Assembly (NCBI GenBank): GCA_014190035.1
Contig: BJFU01000005.1
Span: 6,529-44,413, forward strand
Length of the DNA stretch: 37,885 nucleotides
From: Actinomycetes bacterium
GTDB taxonomy: Bacteria > Actinomycetota > Actinomycetes > S36-B12 > UBA5976
Reading direction: 5' to 3'
The notes under the pieces were generated by a model. That model saw only the letters and a program-made list of their open reading frames with translations, made no database searches and had not been told where the DNA came from. The position numbers and the translations under genes are program-made. Of this stretch, positions 1 to 10,964 are shown piece after piece (the stretch's first letter is position 1; every line of letters starts with the position of its first letter).

Positions 1-1670
<1,670 letters not shown>

Positions 1671-1777
1671 TTTCACAAACTTCTAATTATGTATTTCCTT
1701 TTAAAGGAAGTACTCGCGTCCTCTATGCGGTTTTCGAGTTATGTATTGGTTATTTATCCGATACACAACTCAATAAA

Positions 1778-1896
1778 GTTACGGTGATCATGGCGAGAGG
1801 GAAACGCCCAGCTCCATTCCGAACCTGGAAGCTAAGCCTCTCAGCGCCGATGGTACTTCTCGGGAGACCGGGTGGGAGAGTAGGACGTTGCCGGAC
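1778..1896 (+). rRNA. 5S ribosomal RNA
   Basis: 'gttacggtgatcatggcgagagggaaacgcccagctccattccgaacctggaagctaagcctctcagcgccgatggtact...gggagagtaggacgttgccggac' is a canonical actinobacterial 5S about 110 bp after the 23S. Boundaries are approximate. Confidence 0.95.
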
Positions 1897-1901
1897 ATAT
1901 A

Positions 1902-1934
1902 AAAATATCCACCTGTAAAAAGGTGGATATTTTG
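1902..1934 (+). terminator. Intrinsic terminator of the rRNA operon
   Basis: Perfect 13-bp inverted repeat aaaatatccacct (1902-1914) / aggtggatatttt (1921-1933) with a 6-nt loop and a following T-rich stretch, immediately after the 5S. Confidence 0.9.
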
Positions 1935-1993
1935 TTTTATAAACCTGCTTAGATTGTTTTTAACACATACATAGATAAGGATGTAATTTCTTC

Positions 1994-2653
1994 ATGGATG
2001 AATTAAAAGTTCCAGATGAAATTACTGGGAAAGAATTAGCACCGGAAATTAAAGCTGAATTAAGAACTTTGCCTGAAGGCTTAGCACTTTTTGTGTCCAG
2101 ACATTTAGTTGCAGCTGGAGAATATGTTGATACAGATCCTGAATTAGCACTTAAACATGCAAAGGAAGCAAATGTTGCAGCAGCTTCTCGTTTAGCAATT
2201 GTCAGAGAAGCAGTTGGTGTAACTGCTTATCACGCTGGAGATTTTAAACTAGCACTATCAGAATTGCGAACTGCTCGAAGAATTAGTGGTCGTCCCGATT
2301 CATTAGCAATGATTGCAGATTGTGAAAGAGCACTGGGTAGACCTGAAAAATCTGTCGAGTGTGGAAACGAAAAAGACTTACACAAGATGGATAGAGCTGA
2401 TTATCACGAACTAATGCTGGTAATAGCTGGAGCAAGACAGGATTTAGGTCAAGTTGATGCAGGACTGGCATTAGCAAAAATACCTGAATTTAACACAGGA
2501 AAACCAGCAGAATCTGTGGCAAGACTCAGATTTGTTTATGCTAAAACACTTAAAGATTTAGGCAGAGATGAAGAATCTCAAACGTGGTTTAAAAAAACAG
2601 TTGAAATAGATCCAAATGATTTCACTGGTGCTAAAGAATTTTTGGCAAAATAA
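1994..2653 (+). CDS. Tetratricopeptide-repeat-like protein (Rv1691-like position)
   Basis: 219-aa ORF with helical repeat character (LALKHAKEANVAAASRLAIVREAVGVTAYHAGDFKLALSELRTARRISG; DLGRDEESQTWFKKTVEIDPND). First gene of the conserved TPR-HAD-tlyA-nadK-recN block. Confidence 0.75.
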   Translation: MDELKVPDEITGKELAPEIKAELRTLPEGLALFVSRHLVAAGEYVDTDPELALKHAKEANVAAASRLAIVREAVGVTAYHAGDFKLALSELRTARRISGRPDSLAMIADCERALGRPEKSVECGNEKDLHKMDRADYHELMLVIAGARQDLGQVDAGLALAKIPEFNTGKPAESVARLRFVYAKTLKDLGRDEESQTWFKKTVEIDPNDFTGAKEFLAK

Positions 2654-3459
2654 TGGCATTAATTGATTCCTATGATTGTGTGCTACTAGATCTTGATGGG
2701 GTTGTTTACTTAGGGAAAACTCCTATAGAAAATGCAGTTAAAACGATCAAAGAATTACAGTCAAGAAAAGTTAATATTGCAGTCATTACAAATAATGGTT
2801 CAGTTACCGCAAAAAGTGTTAGTAAGTGGATGAAAGATTTTGGTTTAGATTTAAAAGCGTCTTCTATCGTGACTAGTTCTCAAACTCTATGTTGGTATCT
2901 CAAAGAAAATTATCCTAAATCAAGCAAGGTTTTAGTAGTCGGTAGTGAGGGATTAAAAAAATCTGTCACTGATGCAGGATTCAAAGTCGTCACGAAGGCT
3001 GATAAAGAGCCGGTAGTTGTGGTTAATGGAATTGATGCAGATATTGCACAAAAAGATTTAGCTGAAATGTGTTATGCCATAAGTAAAGGTGTGCCTTGGG
3101 TTTCTACCAATGGTGATTACACCTTTCCCACTGAAAAAGGTTTAGCTCCTGGAAATGGTGCTTTCAATGCTTTGATCACTTCAATTACTGGAAAAAGTCC
3201 ATTGTTAATGGGCAAACCTGAACCTCACATGTTTAAACAAGCAGCAGAATTATTTGCCAGCAAGAACCCGATAGTGGTGGGAGATCGTCTAGACACTGAT
3301 ATTCAAGGAGCAAACAAGGCAGGATTTAAGTCCATGTGTGTTTTGACTGGAGTAAGTGACATGGCCCAGATCCAGCAAGCACCTTTGTCCACAGCCCCGA
3401 CTTATGTCGGAAAAGACTTGAGCGCTCTCATCGATAACAACTATTTAGTAAGTTGGTAG
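2653..3459 (+). CDS. HAD-superfamily (NagD/HAD-IIA-like) phosphatase
   Basis: DCVLLDLDGVVYLGKTPIENA, ITNNGS, LLMGKPEPHMF and VVGDRLDTDIQGANKAGF motifs. Confidence 0.9.
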   Translation: MALIDSYDCVLLDLDGVVYLGKTPIENAVKTIKELQSRKVNIAVITNNGSVTAKSVSKWMKDFGLDLKASSIVTSSQTLCWYLKENYPKSSKVLVVGSEGLKKSVTDAGFKVVTKADKEPVVVVNGIDADIAQKDLAEMCYAISKGVPWVSTNGDYTFPTEKGLAPGNGAFNALITSITGKSPLLMGKPEPHMFKQAAELFASKNPIVVGDRLDTDIQGANKAGFKSMCVLTGVSDMAQIQQAPLSTAPTYVGKDLSALIDNNYLVSW

Positions 3460-3461
3460 TC

Positions 3462-3677
3462 ATGGAAAACACATTTGAACCAGAAATAGCCCAAAATCAT
3501 CAATCAGAATTATCTCTTGGCGCTCTTAAACCAATCATCCCAAGTGGTGATGGTCGAGTAGATGGTGCAACTGAAAGATTAAATGAATTAACAAATTTGC
3601 CTGCCATTGAACACGTGGCAGTTTATGAAGACGTGCATCGTCGTTTGCATGATGCCTTAACCGATAACTCAGAGTGA
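3462..3677 (+). CDS. Small conserved actinobacterial protein between the HAD phosphatase gene and tlyA (Rv1693-like position)
   Basis: ORF 3453..3677 given in the track; an internal ATG at 3462 is an alternative start. C-terminal LPAIEHVAVYEDVHRRLHDAL. Overlaps the start of tlyA. Confidence 0.7.
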   Translation: MENTFEPEIAQNHQSELSLGALKPIIPSGDGRVDGATERLNELTNLPAIEHVAVYEDVHRRLHDALTDNSE

Positions 3678-4468
3678 CACTTAACAGATTAGATCAAGAA
3701 TTAGTCAGGCGAGGTTTAGCTAGATCTCGCGAAGTTGCCATTGAATTAATTAACTCAGGCTCTGTCTTAGTAGATCACGTTCCAGCTCTTAAACCTGACA
3801 GAAGAGTAAATAATGAAGTTTCAATTGTTATTGAAACTGAAGTTGATCACTACGTCAGTCGTGGAGCACACAAATTAATTAGTGCTCTAGATGAATGGTC
3901 AGAAGTTAATGTTGAGAATCAAGTTTGTTTGGATGCAGGATCTTCCACAGGCGGCTTTAGCCAGGTCCTTTTAGAAAGAAAAGCTGCGAAAGTTTTTTGC
4001 GTTGATGTTGGTTATGGCCAACTTGCTTGGGAAGTAAGAAATCATCCTCAAGTAGTTGTTATGGAAAGAACCAATATTCGAAATATGCCAGCTGAAACAT
4101 TGCAACCTGTGCCAAGCATTGTGGTGGCCGATTTATCTTTCATTTCACTTTCCCAAGTTCTTCCAGCTTTAATTGCTAATGCTGCATTAGATGCAGATTT
4201 TCTATTAATGGTTAAACCTCAATTTGAAGTGGGCAAAGATTCTTTAGGTGCTGGGGGAGTTGTTAGAGATCCAGAATTGCGAAGAGATGCCATTAGAAAA
4301 GTAGTCGATTCAGGTGCACAACTTGGATTAGGCTGTAACGGAGTTGTGGCTTCTGCTCTTCCAGGACCAAAGGGCAATGTTGAATACTTTGTATGGTTGA
4401 AAAAAGGCGGAGCGACAATTAGTGACAAAGAAATAGAAGACGCCATTGCCAAAGGACCTCAATCGTGA
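3674..4468 (+). CDS. tlyA: TlyA family rRNA (cytidine-2'-O)-methyltransferase
   Basis: S4-type N-terminus (LDQELVRRGLARSREVAIELINSGSVLVD) and methyltransferase motif CLDAGSSTGGFSQVLLERKA; KPQFEVGKD. GTG start. Confidence 0.93.
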   Translation: MTLNRLDQELVRRGLARSREVAIELINSGSVLVDHVPALKPDRRVNNEVSIVIETEVDHYVSRGAHKLISALDEWSEVNVENQVCLDAGSSTGGFSQVLLERKAAKVFCVDVGYGQLAWEVRNHPQVVVMERTNIRNMPAETLQPVPSIVVADLSFISLSQVLPALIANAALDADFLLMVKPQFEVGKDSLGAGGVVRDPELRRDAIRKVVDSGAQLGLGCNGVVASALPGPKGNVEYFVWLKKGGATISDKEIEDAIAKGPQS

Positions 4469-5364
4469 GTAACAAACCAATCGTCTTAATTCTTTTACAC
4501 AATGATTCTGTTGAGGCCAATAAAATTGCAGCTCAAGTCTGTCAACAATTAAATAAAGCGCAAGTCTCAATTTGTGCTCTCGCCAGCGATAAAAAATTAG
4601 TACAAACTCAAGGCTTTGAAATTGATGAATTCATCAAAGGCAAAAGTGCCAATCCAAATCTTGCTTTAGTTTTTGGTGGAGACGGAACAATTCTTCGAGC
4701 CGTTGAAGTTACTAGAAAATCAAATATTCCAGTTTTGGGCATAAATCTTGGCCATGTTGGCTTTTTAGCTGAAGCAGAAGTTGAACACATTGAAGATGTT
4801 GTTAAAGCAATTGTTGAACATAAATGGGTGGAGGAACAAAGACTTGCCATCGAAGTAGTCGTTACAAAGGATAATGAAATAGTTTTTGAATCATTTGCGC
4901 TAAATGATGTGGCAATTGAAAAATCTGAACCTGGTCATATGTTTGATTTGATTTTAGAAATTGATGGCAAACCTGTTTCTAGATTATGGGGAGATGGCAT
5001 AGTTTTGGCCACTCCAACCGGATCAACTGCTTATGCCTTTAGTGCTGGCGGTCCAGTTATTTGGCCAAGTGTTGAAGCTTTAGTTGTTGTTCCCATAAGT
5101 GCTCATGCTTTATTTGCAAAACCTTTAGTTGTTGATACAAAATCTGTTATTGCCATTGAAGTTCCTCATGATGGTGCAAATGGTCATTTAACAGCAGATG
5201 GTAGAAGAGCATTTGATTTATTCCCTGGAATGCGAATTGAAGTTAAGAAGTCAAATAATTATGTGCATTTGGCAAGATTAGGAAATGAATCTTTTTCTCA
5301 GCGTTTAGTTAAAAAGTTTCAATTACCCGTTGAGGGCTGGCGCGGAACTAATAAGCGTAAATGA
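4465..5364 (+). CDS. nadK: NAD kinase
   Basis: LALVFGGDGTILRAVEVTRKSNIPVLGINLGHVGFLAE; GDGIVLATPTGSTAYAFSAGGP. GTG start with a 4-bp overlap with tlyA. Confidence 0.96.
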   Translation: MSNKPIVLILLHNDSVEANKIAAQVCQQLNKAQVSICALASDKKLVQTQGFEIDEFIKGKSANPNLALVFGGDGTILRAVEVTRKSNIPVLGINLGHVGFLAEAEVEHIEDVVKAIVEHKWVEEQRLAIEVVVTKDNEIVFESFALNDVAIEKSEPGHMFDLILEIDGKPVSRLWGDGIVLATPTGSTAYAFSAGGPVIWPSVEALVVVPISAHALFAKPLVVDTKSVIAIEVPHDGANGHLTADGRRAFDLFPGMRIEVKKSNNYVHLARLGNESFSQRLVKKFQLPVEGWRGTNKRK

Positions 5365-7100
5365 TTAATGATCTGCGGATTCAAAATATAGGTGTAATTG
5401 AAGACGTCTCACTAGAGATGTCTAAAGGTTTCACAGTATTAACTGGTGAAACCGGTGCTGGAAAAACAATGATCCTCACGGCTTTTCAAATGGTAATTGG
5501 TGAAAAAGTTGATAGCAATCTAGTTCGAGCAAATGAAAAAACAGCAATTGTTGAAGCATTTATACAAGTTCCTGATGACAAAGAGATTAGAAATCGTTTA
5601 GAAGAGCTAGATATTTCTATTGAAGATGGTGGAACTCAACTAAGTAGAACCATTGCTCGTGAGGGTAGGGGAAAGATAATTCTGGGGGGAAGATCAATTC
5701 CTAATTCAGCACTAGAAGAACTCACCCAAAATTCAATCACAATTCATGGTCAAGGTGACCAAGTTTTGTTGAATAAATCTTCTTACCAACGTGAATTAAT
5801 TGATCAGTTCGCTGGAGAAAAGCATCAGAATCAACTAATTTCATATCAAGCAGAATTTACCAAATTCACCATTCTGAAAAAGAAATTAGAAGAATTAAAA
5901 AAGGCGGGAACGCAGAATGCCCTTCGCATCTCTCAACTCCAAGAATCGGTCAAAGAGTTAACTGAAGCAAATCTAGAAATTGACGAAGAAATCACCATCA
6001 CCGAAAGAATTAACCTGATTAACAACAGTGAAGATATCTTTGAGTCACTGGCTTTGGCAGATAAATTGCTAAATGGTGGGGAAGATTCAGCTAGTTCAAT
6101 ATCTAACTCGATTAATCAGGCCCGCAAATCTTTAGATTCAGCAGCTGCTAAAAGTGAGAGAATTGCATCTTTGCGAGATCAGATAGCAAACCTTGAAATA
6201 GAAATTTCTTCAGTTGCAAGAGATGTAAATCGGGATTTGGCCTCATTAGATAGAGATCCAGCCACAATAGACAAATTAGAGTCCAGAAGAGCACTCATTA
6301 AAAAACTTTTAGTCAAATACGGTCCAACTTCTAAAGAAGCTATAGAAAAAATAGCAATCTTTACCAGTGAACTAGCGGAGAATGAAGATCTTCCTACTGC
6401 AATCTCAAATGTTGAGAAAGAATTAGTTTCAGTGATTAAAGATTTATCTTCAATTGGTCAATCGCTTCATGATAATCGTGTTAAAGCCGCTACTGATATA
6501 TCCAAATCTATAGAGAAAGAATTGAAATCACTTTCCATTCCAAATGCTCGATTTCAGGTTGGAATTGAAACCAGTGAGGATCCTCAAGGGTTGAGCATAA
6601 AACTTGATGGAAAAAATCAAACATTGCATTTTGATAATTACGGTGTTGATCAAATCACTTTTGAATTTTCAGCAAACCCAGGCCAGCCACTTCGTCCTAT
6701 CTCAAAAGTGGCAAGTGGGGGTGAAATGTCTCGCATCATGTTAGCTATTGAATTGGTTTTCTCACAAAGTGTTGCTGCAAAAACTATGATCTTTGATGAA
6801 GTTGATGCCGGCATTGGTGGAGCAGCCGCAATTGAAGTTGGCAAGCGTTTACAAGCACTGGCAAAGCATCATCAGATTGTCGTTGTCACTCATCTTCCTC
6901 AAGTTGCTGCTTTTGCTGATAAACATTTAAAGGTTGAAAAATCTGCCTCAGGAAATGTCACTACATCAAGTGTTACCGAACTTGACCAGAAGGCACGAGT
7001 CACAGAAATAGCTCGGATGATGGCAGGAATCGAAGACTCAACCTCAGCGCTAGAACACGCACGCGAACTCCTGGAGATGTCTAACAGCAAGTCGTTATAG
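5361..7100 (+). CDS. recN: DNA repair protein RecN
   Basis: Walker A GETGAGKT near the N-terminus; coiled-coil middle; SGGEMSRIMLAIE and MIFDEVDAGIGGAAA near the C-terminus; 579 aa. Confidence 0.95.
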   Translation: MINDLRIQNIGVIEDVSLEMSKGFTVLTGETGAGKTMILTAFQMVIGEKVDSNLVRANEKTAIVEAFIQVPDDKEIRNRLEELDISIEDGGTQLSRTIAREGRGKIILGGRSIPNSALEELTQNSITIHGQGDQVLLNKSSYQRELIDQFAGEKHQNQLISYQAEFTKFTILKKKLEELKKAGTQNALRISQLQESVKELTEANLEIDEEITITERINLINNSEDIFESLALADKLLNGGEDSASSISNSINQARKSLDSAAAKSERIASLRDQIANLEIEISSVARDVNRDLASLDRDPATIDKLESRRALIKKLLVKYGPTSKEAIEKIAIFTSELAENEDLPTAISNVEKELVSVIKDLSSIGQSLHDNRVKAATDISKSIEKELKSLSIPNARFQVGIETSEDPQGLSIKLDGKNQTLHFDNYGVDQITFEFSANPGQPLRPISKVASGGEMSRIMLAIELVFSQSVAAKTMIFDEVDAGIGGAAAIEVGKRLQALAKHHQIVVVTHLPQVAAFADKHLKVEKSASGNVTTSSVTELDQKARVTEIARMMAGIEDSTSALEHARELLEMSNSKSL

Positions 7101-7107
7101 GATGTAA

Positions 7108-7158
7108 TCCCGTGGGGTTAAGGTTTCTTAACTTTCATAAAAATTCTTACCACGGGAG
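7108..7158 (+). promoter_or_regulatory. Putative nested hairpin in the pyrG 5' leader, with the outer arm overlapping the SD
   Basis: tcccgtgg (7108-7115) pairs with ccacggga (7150-7157). An inner hairpin gttaag-gttt-cttaac lies at 7117-7132. The SD-like gggag (7154-7158) lies in the outer right arm, 5 nt before the TTG start at 7164. Confidence 0.4.
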
Positions 7159-7163
7159 TCAAA

Positions 7164-8792
7164 TTGTCAGCCGGAACTGTAAAACATATCTTCGTTACCG
7201 GTGGTGTCGCCTCTTCTCTTGGTAAAGGTCTTACTGCTTCTTCATTAGGAAACTTATTAGTTTCTCGCGGCTTAAAAGTAACAATGCAAAAACTTGATCC
7301 TTATTTGAATGTTGATCCAGGAACTATGAATCCTTTTCAACACGGTGAAGTGTTTGTCACTGAAGATGGTGGCGAAACAGATTTAGATGTTGGTCATTAT
7401 GAAAGATTTCTAGATGTTGAATTATCAAAATCAGCAAATGTTACAACTGGTCAAGTTTATTCAAGTGTTATTGCCAGAGAAAGACGCGGAGAATATTTAG
7501 GAGATACCGTTCAAGTTATTCCTCACATTACAAATGAAATTAAAGGTCGAATTAGAGGAATGGCGTCAGCTGATGTTGATGTAGTCATCACTGAAATTGG
7601 TGGCACTGTTGGAGATATTGAATCATTACCGTTTTTAGAAGCTGTTAGACAAATTCGTCATGAAATAGGACGAGAAAATACTTTCTTCTTACACGTAAGT
7701 TTATTGCCATATATTGGTCCATCTGGAGAACAAAAAACTAAACCAACTCAACACAGTGTTGCCTCAATGAGAAGTATTGGTTTACAGCCTGACGCAATTG
7801 TGCTTCGTTCAGATCGTGAAGTTCCAGATCATATTAAGAAAAAGATTTCGATGATGTGTGACGTCGACCAAGAAGGTGTTGTGGCAGCAGTTGATGCACC
7901 AAGTATTTATGACATTCCTCGAGTGCTACATCGTGAAGGATTAGACGCATTTGTAATTAGAAGATTGGGTTTGCCTTTTAGAGATGTTAATTGGAAGAGT
8001 TGGGATGCACTTCTAGAACGAGTTCATAAACCAGCTCATGAAGTAACAGTTGGTTTAGTTGGGAAATACATAGATCTTCCAGATGCATATTTGTCAGTAT
8101 CCGAAGCTCTACGTGCTGGCGGTTTTGCAAACAATGCACGAGTAACTATCAAATGGGTTGCCTCAGATGATTGCGAAACTCCTGAAGGTGCTGCAAAAGT
8201 CTTAAAGGATGTTGATGCAGTTTTGGTTCCAGGTGGTTTTGGAGTAAGAGGAATCGAAGGAAAACTTGGCGCTTTAACTTACACTCGCAAAAATAAGATT
8301 CCAACTTTAGGGATTTGCTTAGGATTGCAATGCATGGTTATTGAATTTGCTCGAGAAGTTGCCTCAATGCCTGGAGCCTCATCTTTGGAATTTGATTCAG
8401 ACACTGCTTATCCCGTAATTGCCACAATGGCTGATCAAGTTGAAATTGTTAATGGCAAAAAAGATATGGGCGCATCAATGCGCTTAGGAAGTTTTCCAGC
8501 ACATTTGAAAGCTAATTCAATTGTCCATGAAGTGTATGGAGCAAGTGTCATAAATGAAAGACATCGTCACAGATATGAAGTTAACAATGAATATCGCGAC
8601 AAGTTATCTGAACAAGGTTTGATTTTCTCAGGATTATCACCTGATGGGAAACTTGTTGAGTTTATTGAACTTGATAAAAAGGATCACCCATACTATGTCG
8701 CAACCCAAGCCCATCCTGAATTTAAATCAAGACCGACAAAAGCTCATCCTTTGTTCGAAGGATTAGTCAAAGCCGTGCTTAATTCACGATAA
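7164..8792 (+). CDS. pyrG: CTP synthase
   Basis: [63 protein letters not shown]; GATase motif [24 protein letters not shown] start. Confidence 0.98.
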   Translation: MSAGTVKHIFVTGGVASSLGKGLTASSLGNLLVSRGLKVTMQKLDPYLNVDPGTMNPFQHGEVFVTEDGGETDLDVGHYERFLDVELSKSANVTTGQVYSSVIARERRGEYLGDTVQVIPHITNEIKGRIRGMASADVDVVITEIGGTVGDIESLPFLEAVRQIRHEIGRENTFFLHVSLLPYIGPSGEQKTKPTQHSVASMRSIGLQPDAIVLRSDREVPDHIKKKISMMCDVDQEGVVAAVDAPSIYDIPRVLHREGLDAFVIRRLGLPFRDVNWKSWDALLERVHKPAHEVTVGLVGKYIDLPDAYLSVSEALRAGGFANNARVTIKWVASDDCETPEGAAKVLKDVDAVLVPGGFGVRGIEGKLGALTYTRKNKIPTLGICLGLQCMVIEFAREVASMPGASSLEFDSDTAYPVIATMADQVEIVNGKKDMGASMRLGSFPAHLKANSIVHEVYGASVINERHRHRYEVNNEYRDKLSEQGLIFSGLSPDGKLVEFIELDKKDHPYYVATQAHPEFKSRPTKAHPLFEGLVKAVLNSR

Positions 8793-8857
8793 ATTTGGAA
8801 TTAGCCAAATAAGCCGTAATATAGTTTGTTGGTAGGAAAATTAAAGGAGACCATTAA

Positions 8858-9976
8858 TTGTTAGTAGGCGTACCTAAGGAAATTAAGAATCACGAATATC
8901 GTGTAGCAATTACTCCTGCTGGAGTTGTAGAACTTATCAAAAATGGTCATCAAGTAATCGTTGAAAAAAATGCTGGAATCGGCTCTGCTATATCCGATAG
9001 CGAATATGAAAAAGCAGGCGCAAAAATTCTAAGCACCGCAGATGAAATCTGGGCGCAAGCCGATCTAATTTTGAAAGTTAAAGAACCAATTACAGTGGAA
9101 TATCCCAAAATGCGTAAAGGTCAAATCCTATTCACCTATCTGCATTTAGCAGCTTCAAAAGATTGTACTGATGCATTAATCAAATCTGGTACAACAGCTA
9201 TTGCCTATGAAACTGTTGAAACCGAAAATAGAGCATTGCCATTACTTGCTCCCATGTCTGAAGTTGCTGGAAGACTTGCACCACAAGTAGGTGCACATTC
9301 ACTATTGAAATTTCAAGGTGGTCGAGGATTGCTTTTAGGAGGAGTTCCAGGAGTTAAAAAAGGAAACGTAGTAATTATTGGTGGGGGAGTTTCAGGACTA
9401 CACGCTGCAACAATTGCTTTGGGATTTGAAGCAAACGTCACTATTTTAGATTTAAATGTTGAGAGATTAAAAGAATTGGATTTGATTTTTGATGGAAAAG
9501 TTCAAACTTTAGTTTCAAACGCATATGAAATTGAAAGATGTGTTCTAGAAGCAGATTTAGTAATAGGTGCGGTCTTGGTTCCAGGGGCAAAAGCACCAAA
9601 GCTTGTATCAAATGAACTTGTGAAAAGAATGAAACCAGGATCAGTTCTAGTTGATATTGCAATTGATCAAGGTGGATGTTTTGAAGATTCCAAAGCAACT
9701 ACACACGATGATCCAACTTATAAAATTCATAACTCAATCTTTTATTGCGTCGCCAATATGCCAGGATCTGTTCCAAATACTTCAACTTATGCATTAACAA
9801 ATGTGACCATGCCTTACGCCAAAGCCATTGCTAATAAAGGTTGGAAGAAAGCAATTGCTGATGATAAGTCCTTGAGATTGGGATTGAATGTTCATGAAGG
9901 TTTAATCACATACAAAGCAGTGGCCGATGCGTTTAATTTGGAATACACTCCAGCGGAGAAATTAATATCTGCATAA
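8858..9976 (+). CDS. ald: Alanine dehydrogenase
   Basis: VGVPKEIKNHEYRVAITPAGV; VVIIGGGVSGLHAATIALG; VANMPGSVPNTSTYALTNVTMPY. TTG start with SD aaaggaga. Confidence 0.96.
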   Translation: MLVGVPKEIKNHEYRVAITPAGVVELIKNGHQVIVEKNAGIGSAISDSEYEKAGAKILSTADEIWAQADLILKVKEPITVEYPKMRKGQILFTYLHLAASKDCTDALIKSGTTAIAYETVETENRALPLLAPMSEVAGRLAPQVGAHSLLKFQGGRGLLLGGVPGVKKGNVVIIGGGVSGLHAATIALGFEANVTILDLNVERLKELDLIFDGKVQTLVSNAYEIERCVLEADLVIGAVLVPGAKAPKLVSNELVKRMKPGSVLVDIAIDQGGCFEDSKATTHDDPTYKIHNSIFYCVANMPGSVPNTSTYALTNVTMPYAKAIANKGWKKAIADDKSLRLGLNVHEGLITYKAVADAFNLEYTPAEKLISA

Positions 9977-10869
9977 TGAAATTAGATCAGGCCTTAAAGC
10001 TTTATCTGAATCATTTATCGGTAGAAAGAAATCTTGCTAAGAACTCTCTTGAGTCCTATGCACGAGATCTTCGCTCATATGTAGAGCACTTTGAACAGAA
10101 ATTTGTATCCAAATCCATTCAAGAAAACGATATCCAAGAATTCTTGAACTCTAAAAGATCTGATCATTCTGAAGCATCGATCACCAGATTAATTGCATCA
10201 ATTAGAGGATTTCATAAATTCTTGATGCAAGAAGAAATACTGGATGACAATCCCGCTCAATACTTAAGTGTTGGTTCCAAATCTTTGCGACTTCCTAAAA
10301 CAATTTCAAGTGATCAGATGAATAGAATTATTGACTCAATCAAGGGAGAAGACCCAAATACTACTAGAGACAAACTCATCTTTGAATTCTTATACGGCAC
10401 AGGAGCTAGAATTTCAGAATTAGTTAACACTGATTTAGATGATATTGATGTTGAATCAAACATAATTAAGATTCGTTTCGGTAAAGGATCAAAGCAAAGA
10501 ATTGTGCCACTAGGTAAATCTCTTAAAAAAGCAATCAATGACTATTTGACCAGGAGTAGAAATTCATTAGTGAATGCAAAAAAACCAAATAATGCTTTAA
10601 TCCTGAACTCAAAAGGTGGGCGCTTAACGCGTCAAAGTATTTGGGAAGTTGTTAACCGAGTTTCTATTCAAAACAAGATCGAAGATTTGACACCCCATTC
10701 ATTAAGACATGCTTTTGCGACCCATTTATTAGAAGGTGGCGCAGATGTACGCGTGGTACAGGAGTTACTTGGACACAGTTCGGTAAACACCACACAGATT
10801 TACACTCACATCACTGTTGAAAGATTGAGAGAAGTTTTCTCCGAAACACATCCTCGAGCACGCAATTAA
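9976..10869 (+). CDS. xerD: Tyrosine recombinase XerD
   Basis: YGTGARISEL; LTPHSLRHAFATHLLEGGADVRVVQELLGHSSVNTTQIYTHI (R-H-R-H-Y catalytic signature); SAM-like N-terminal domain. Confidence 0.94.
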   Translation: MKLDQALKLYLNHLSVERNLAKNSLESYARDLRSYVEHFEQKFVSKSIQENDIQEFLNSKRSDHSEASITRLIASIRGFHKFLMQEEILDDNPAQYLSVGSKSLRLPKTISSDQMNRIIDSIKGEDPNTTRDKLIFEFLYGTGARISELVNTDLDDIDVESNIIKIRFGKGSKQRIVPLGKSLKKAINDYLTRSRNSLVNAKKPNNALILNSKGGRLTRQSIWEVVNRVSIQNKIEDLTPHSLRHAFATHLLEGGADVRVVQELLGHSSVNTTQIYTHITVERLREVFSETHPRARN

Positions 10870-10925
10870 TCAATTGGAGTTGACGCTTTAGGTAATAGAG
10901 TTCTCGCGTAGGCTTAAACCAATAA

Positions 10926-10946
10926 GCCCAGCCGGGTCGGCTGTGC
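10926..10946 (+). promoter_or_regulatory. GC-rich hairpin in the parA leader
   Basis: cagccg-ggt-cggctg (10929-10943), extendable by outer gc/gc with single bulges. It is unusually GC-rich for this genome and lies 19-39 nt before the GTG start of parA. Confidence 0.3.
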
Positions 10947-10964
10947 AGAAAGCAAGGTTTCAAA

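Noticed and set aside
8793-8810. Terminator after pyrG (atttgg-aattag-ccaaat)
   Set aside because: Only a 6-bp AT-rich stem without a T-tract; too weak to call as an intrinsic terminator.
9441-9698. Minus-strand 85-aa ORF inside ald
   Set aside because: Antisense shadow ORF opposite a well-conserved gene, with no recognisable motif.
9976-10869. xerD as a possible integrase of a mobile element
   Set aside because: It lies in the standard housekeeping position before parA-scpAB, with no att repeats, tRNA or cargo genes nearby.
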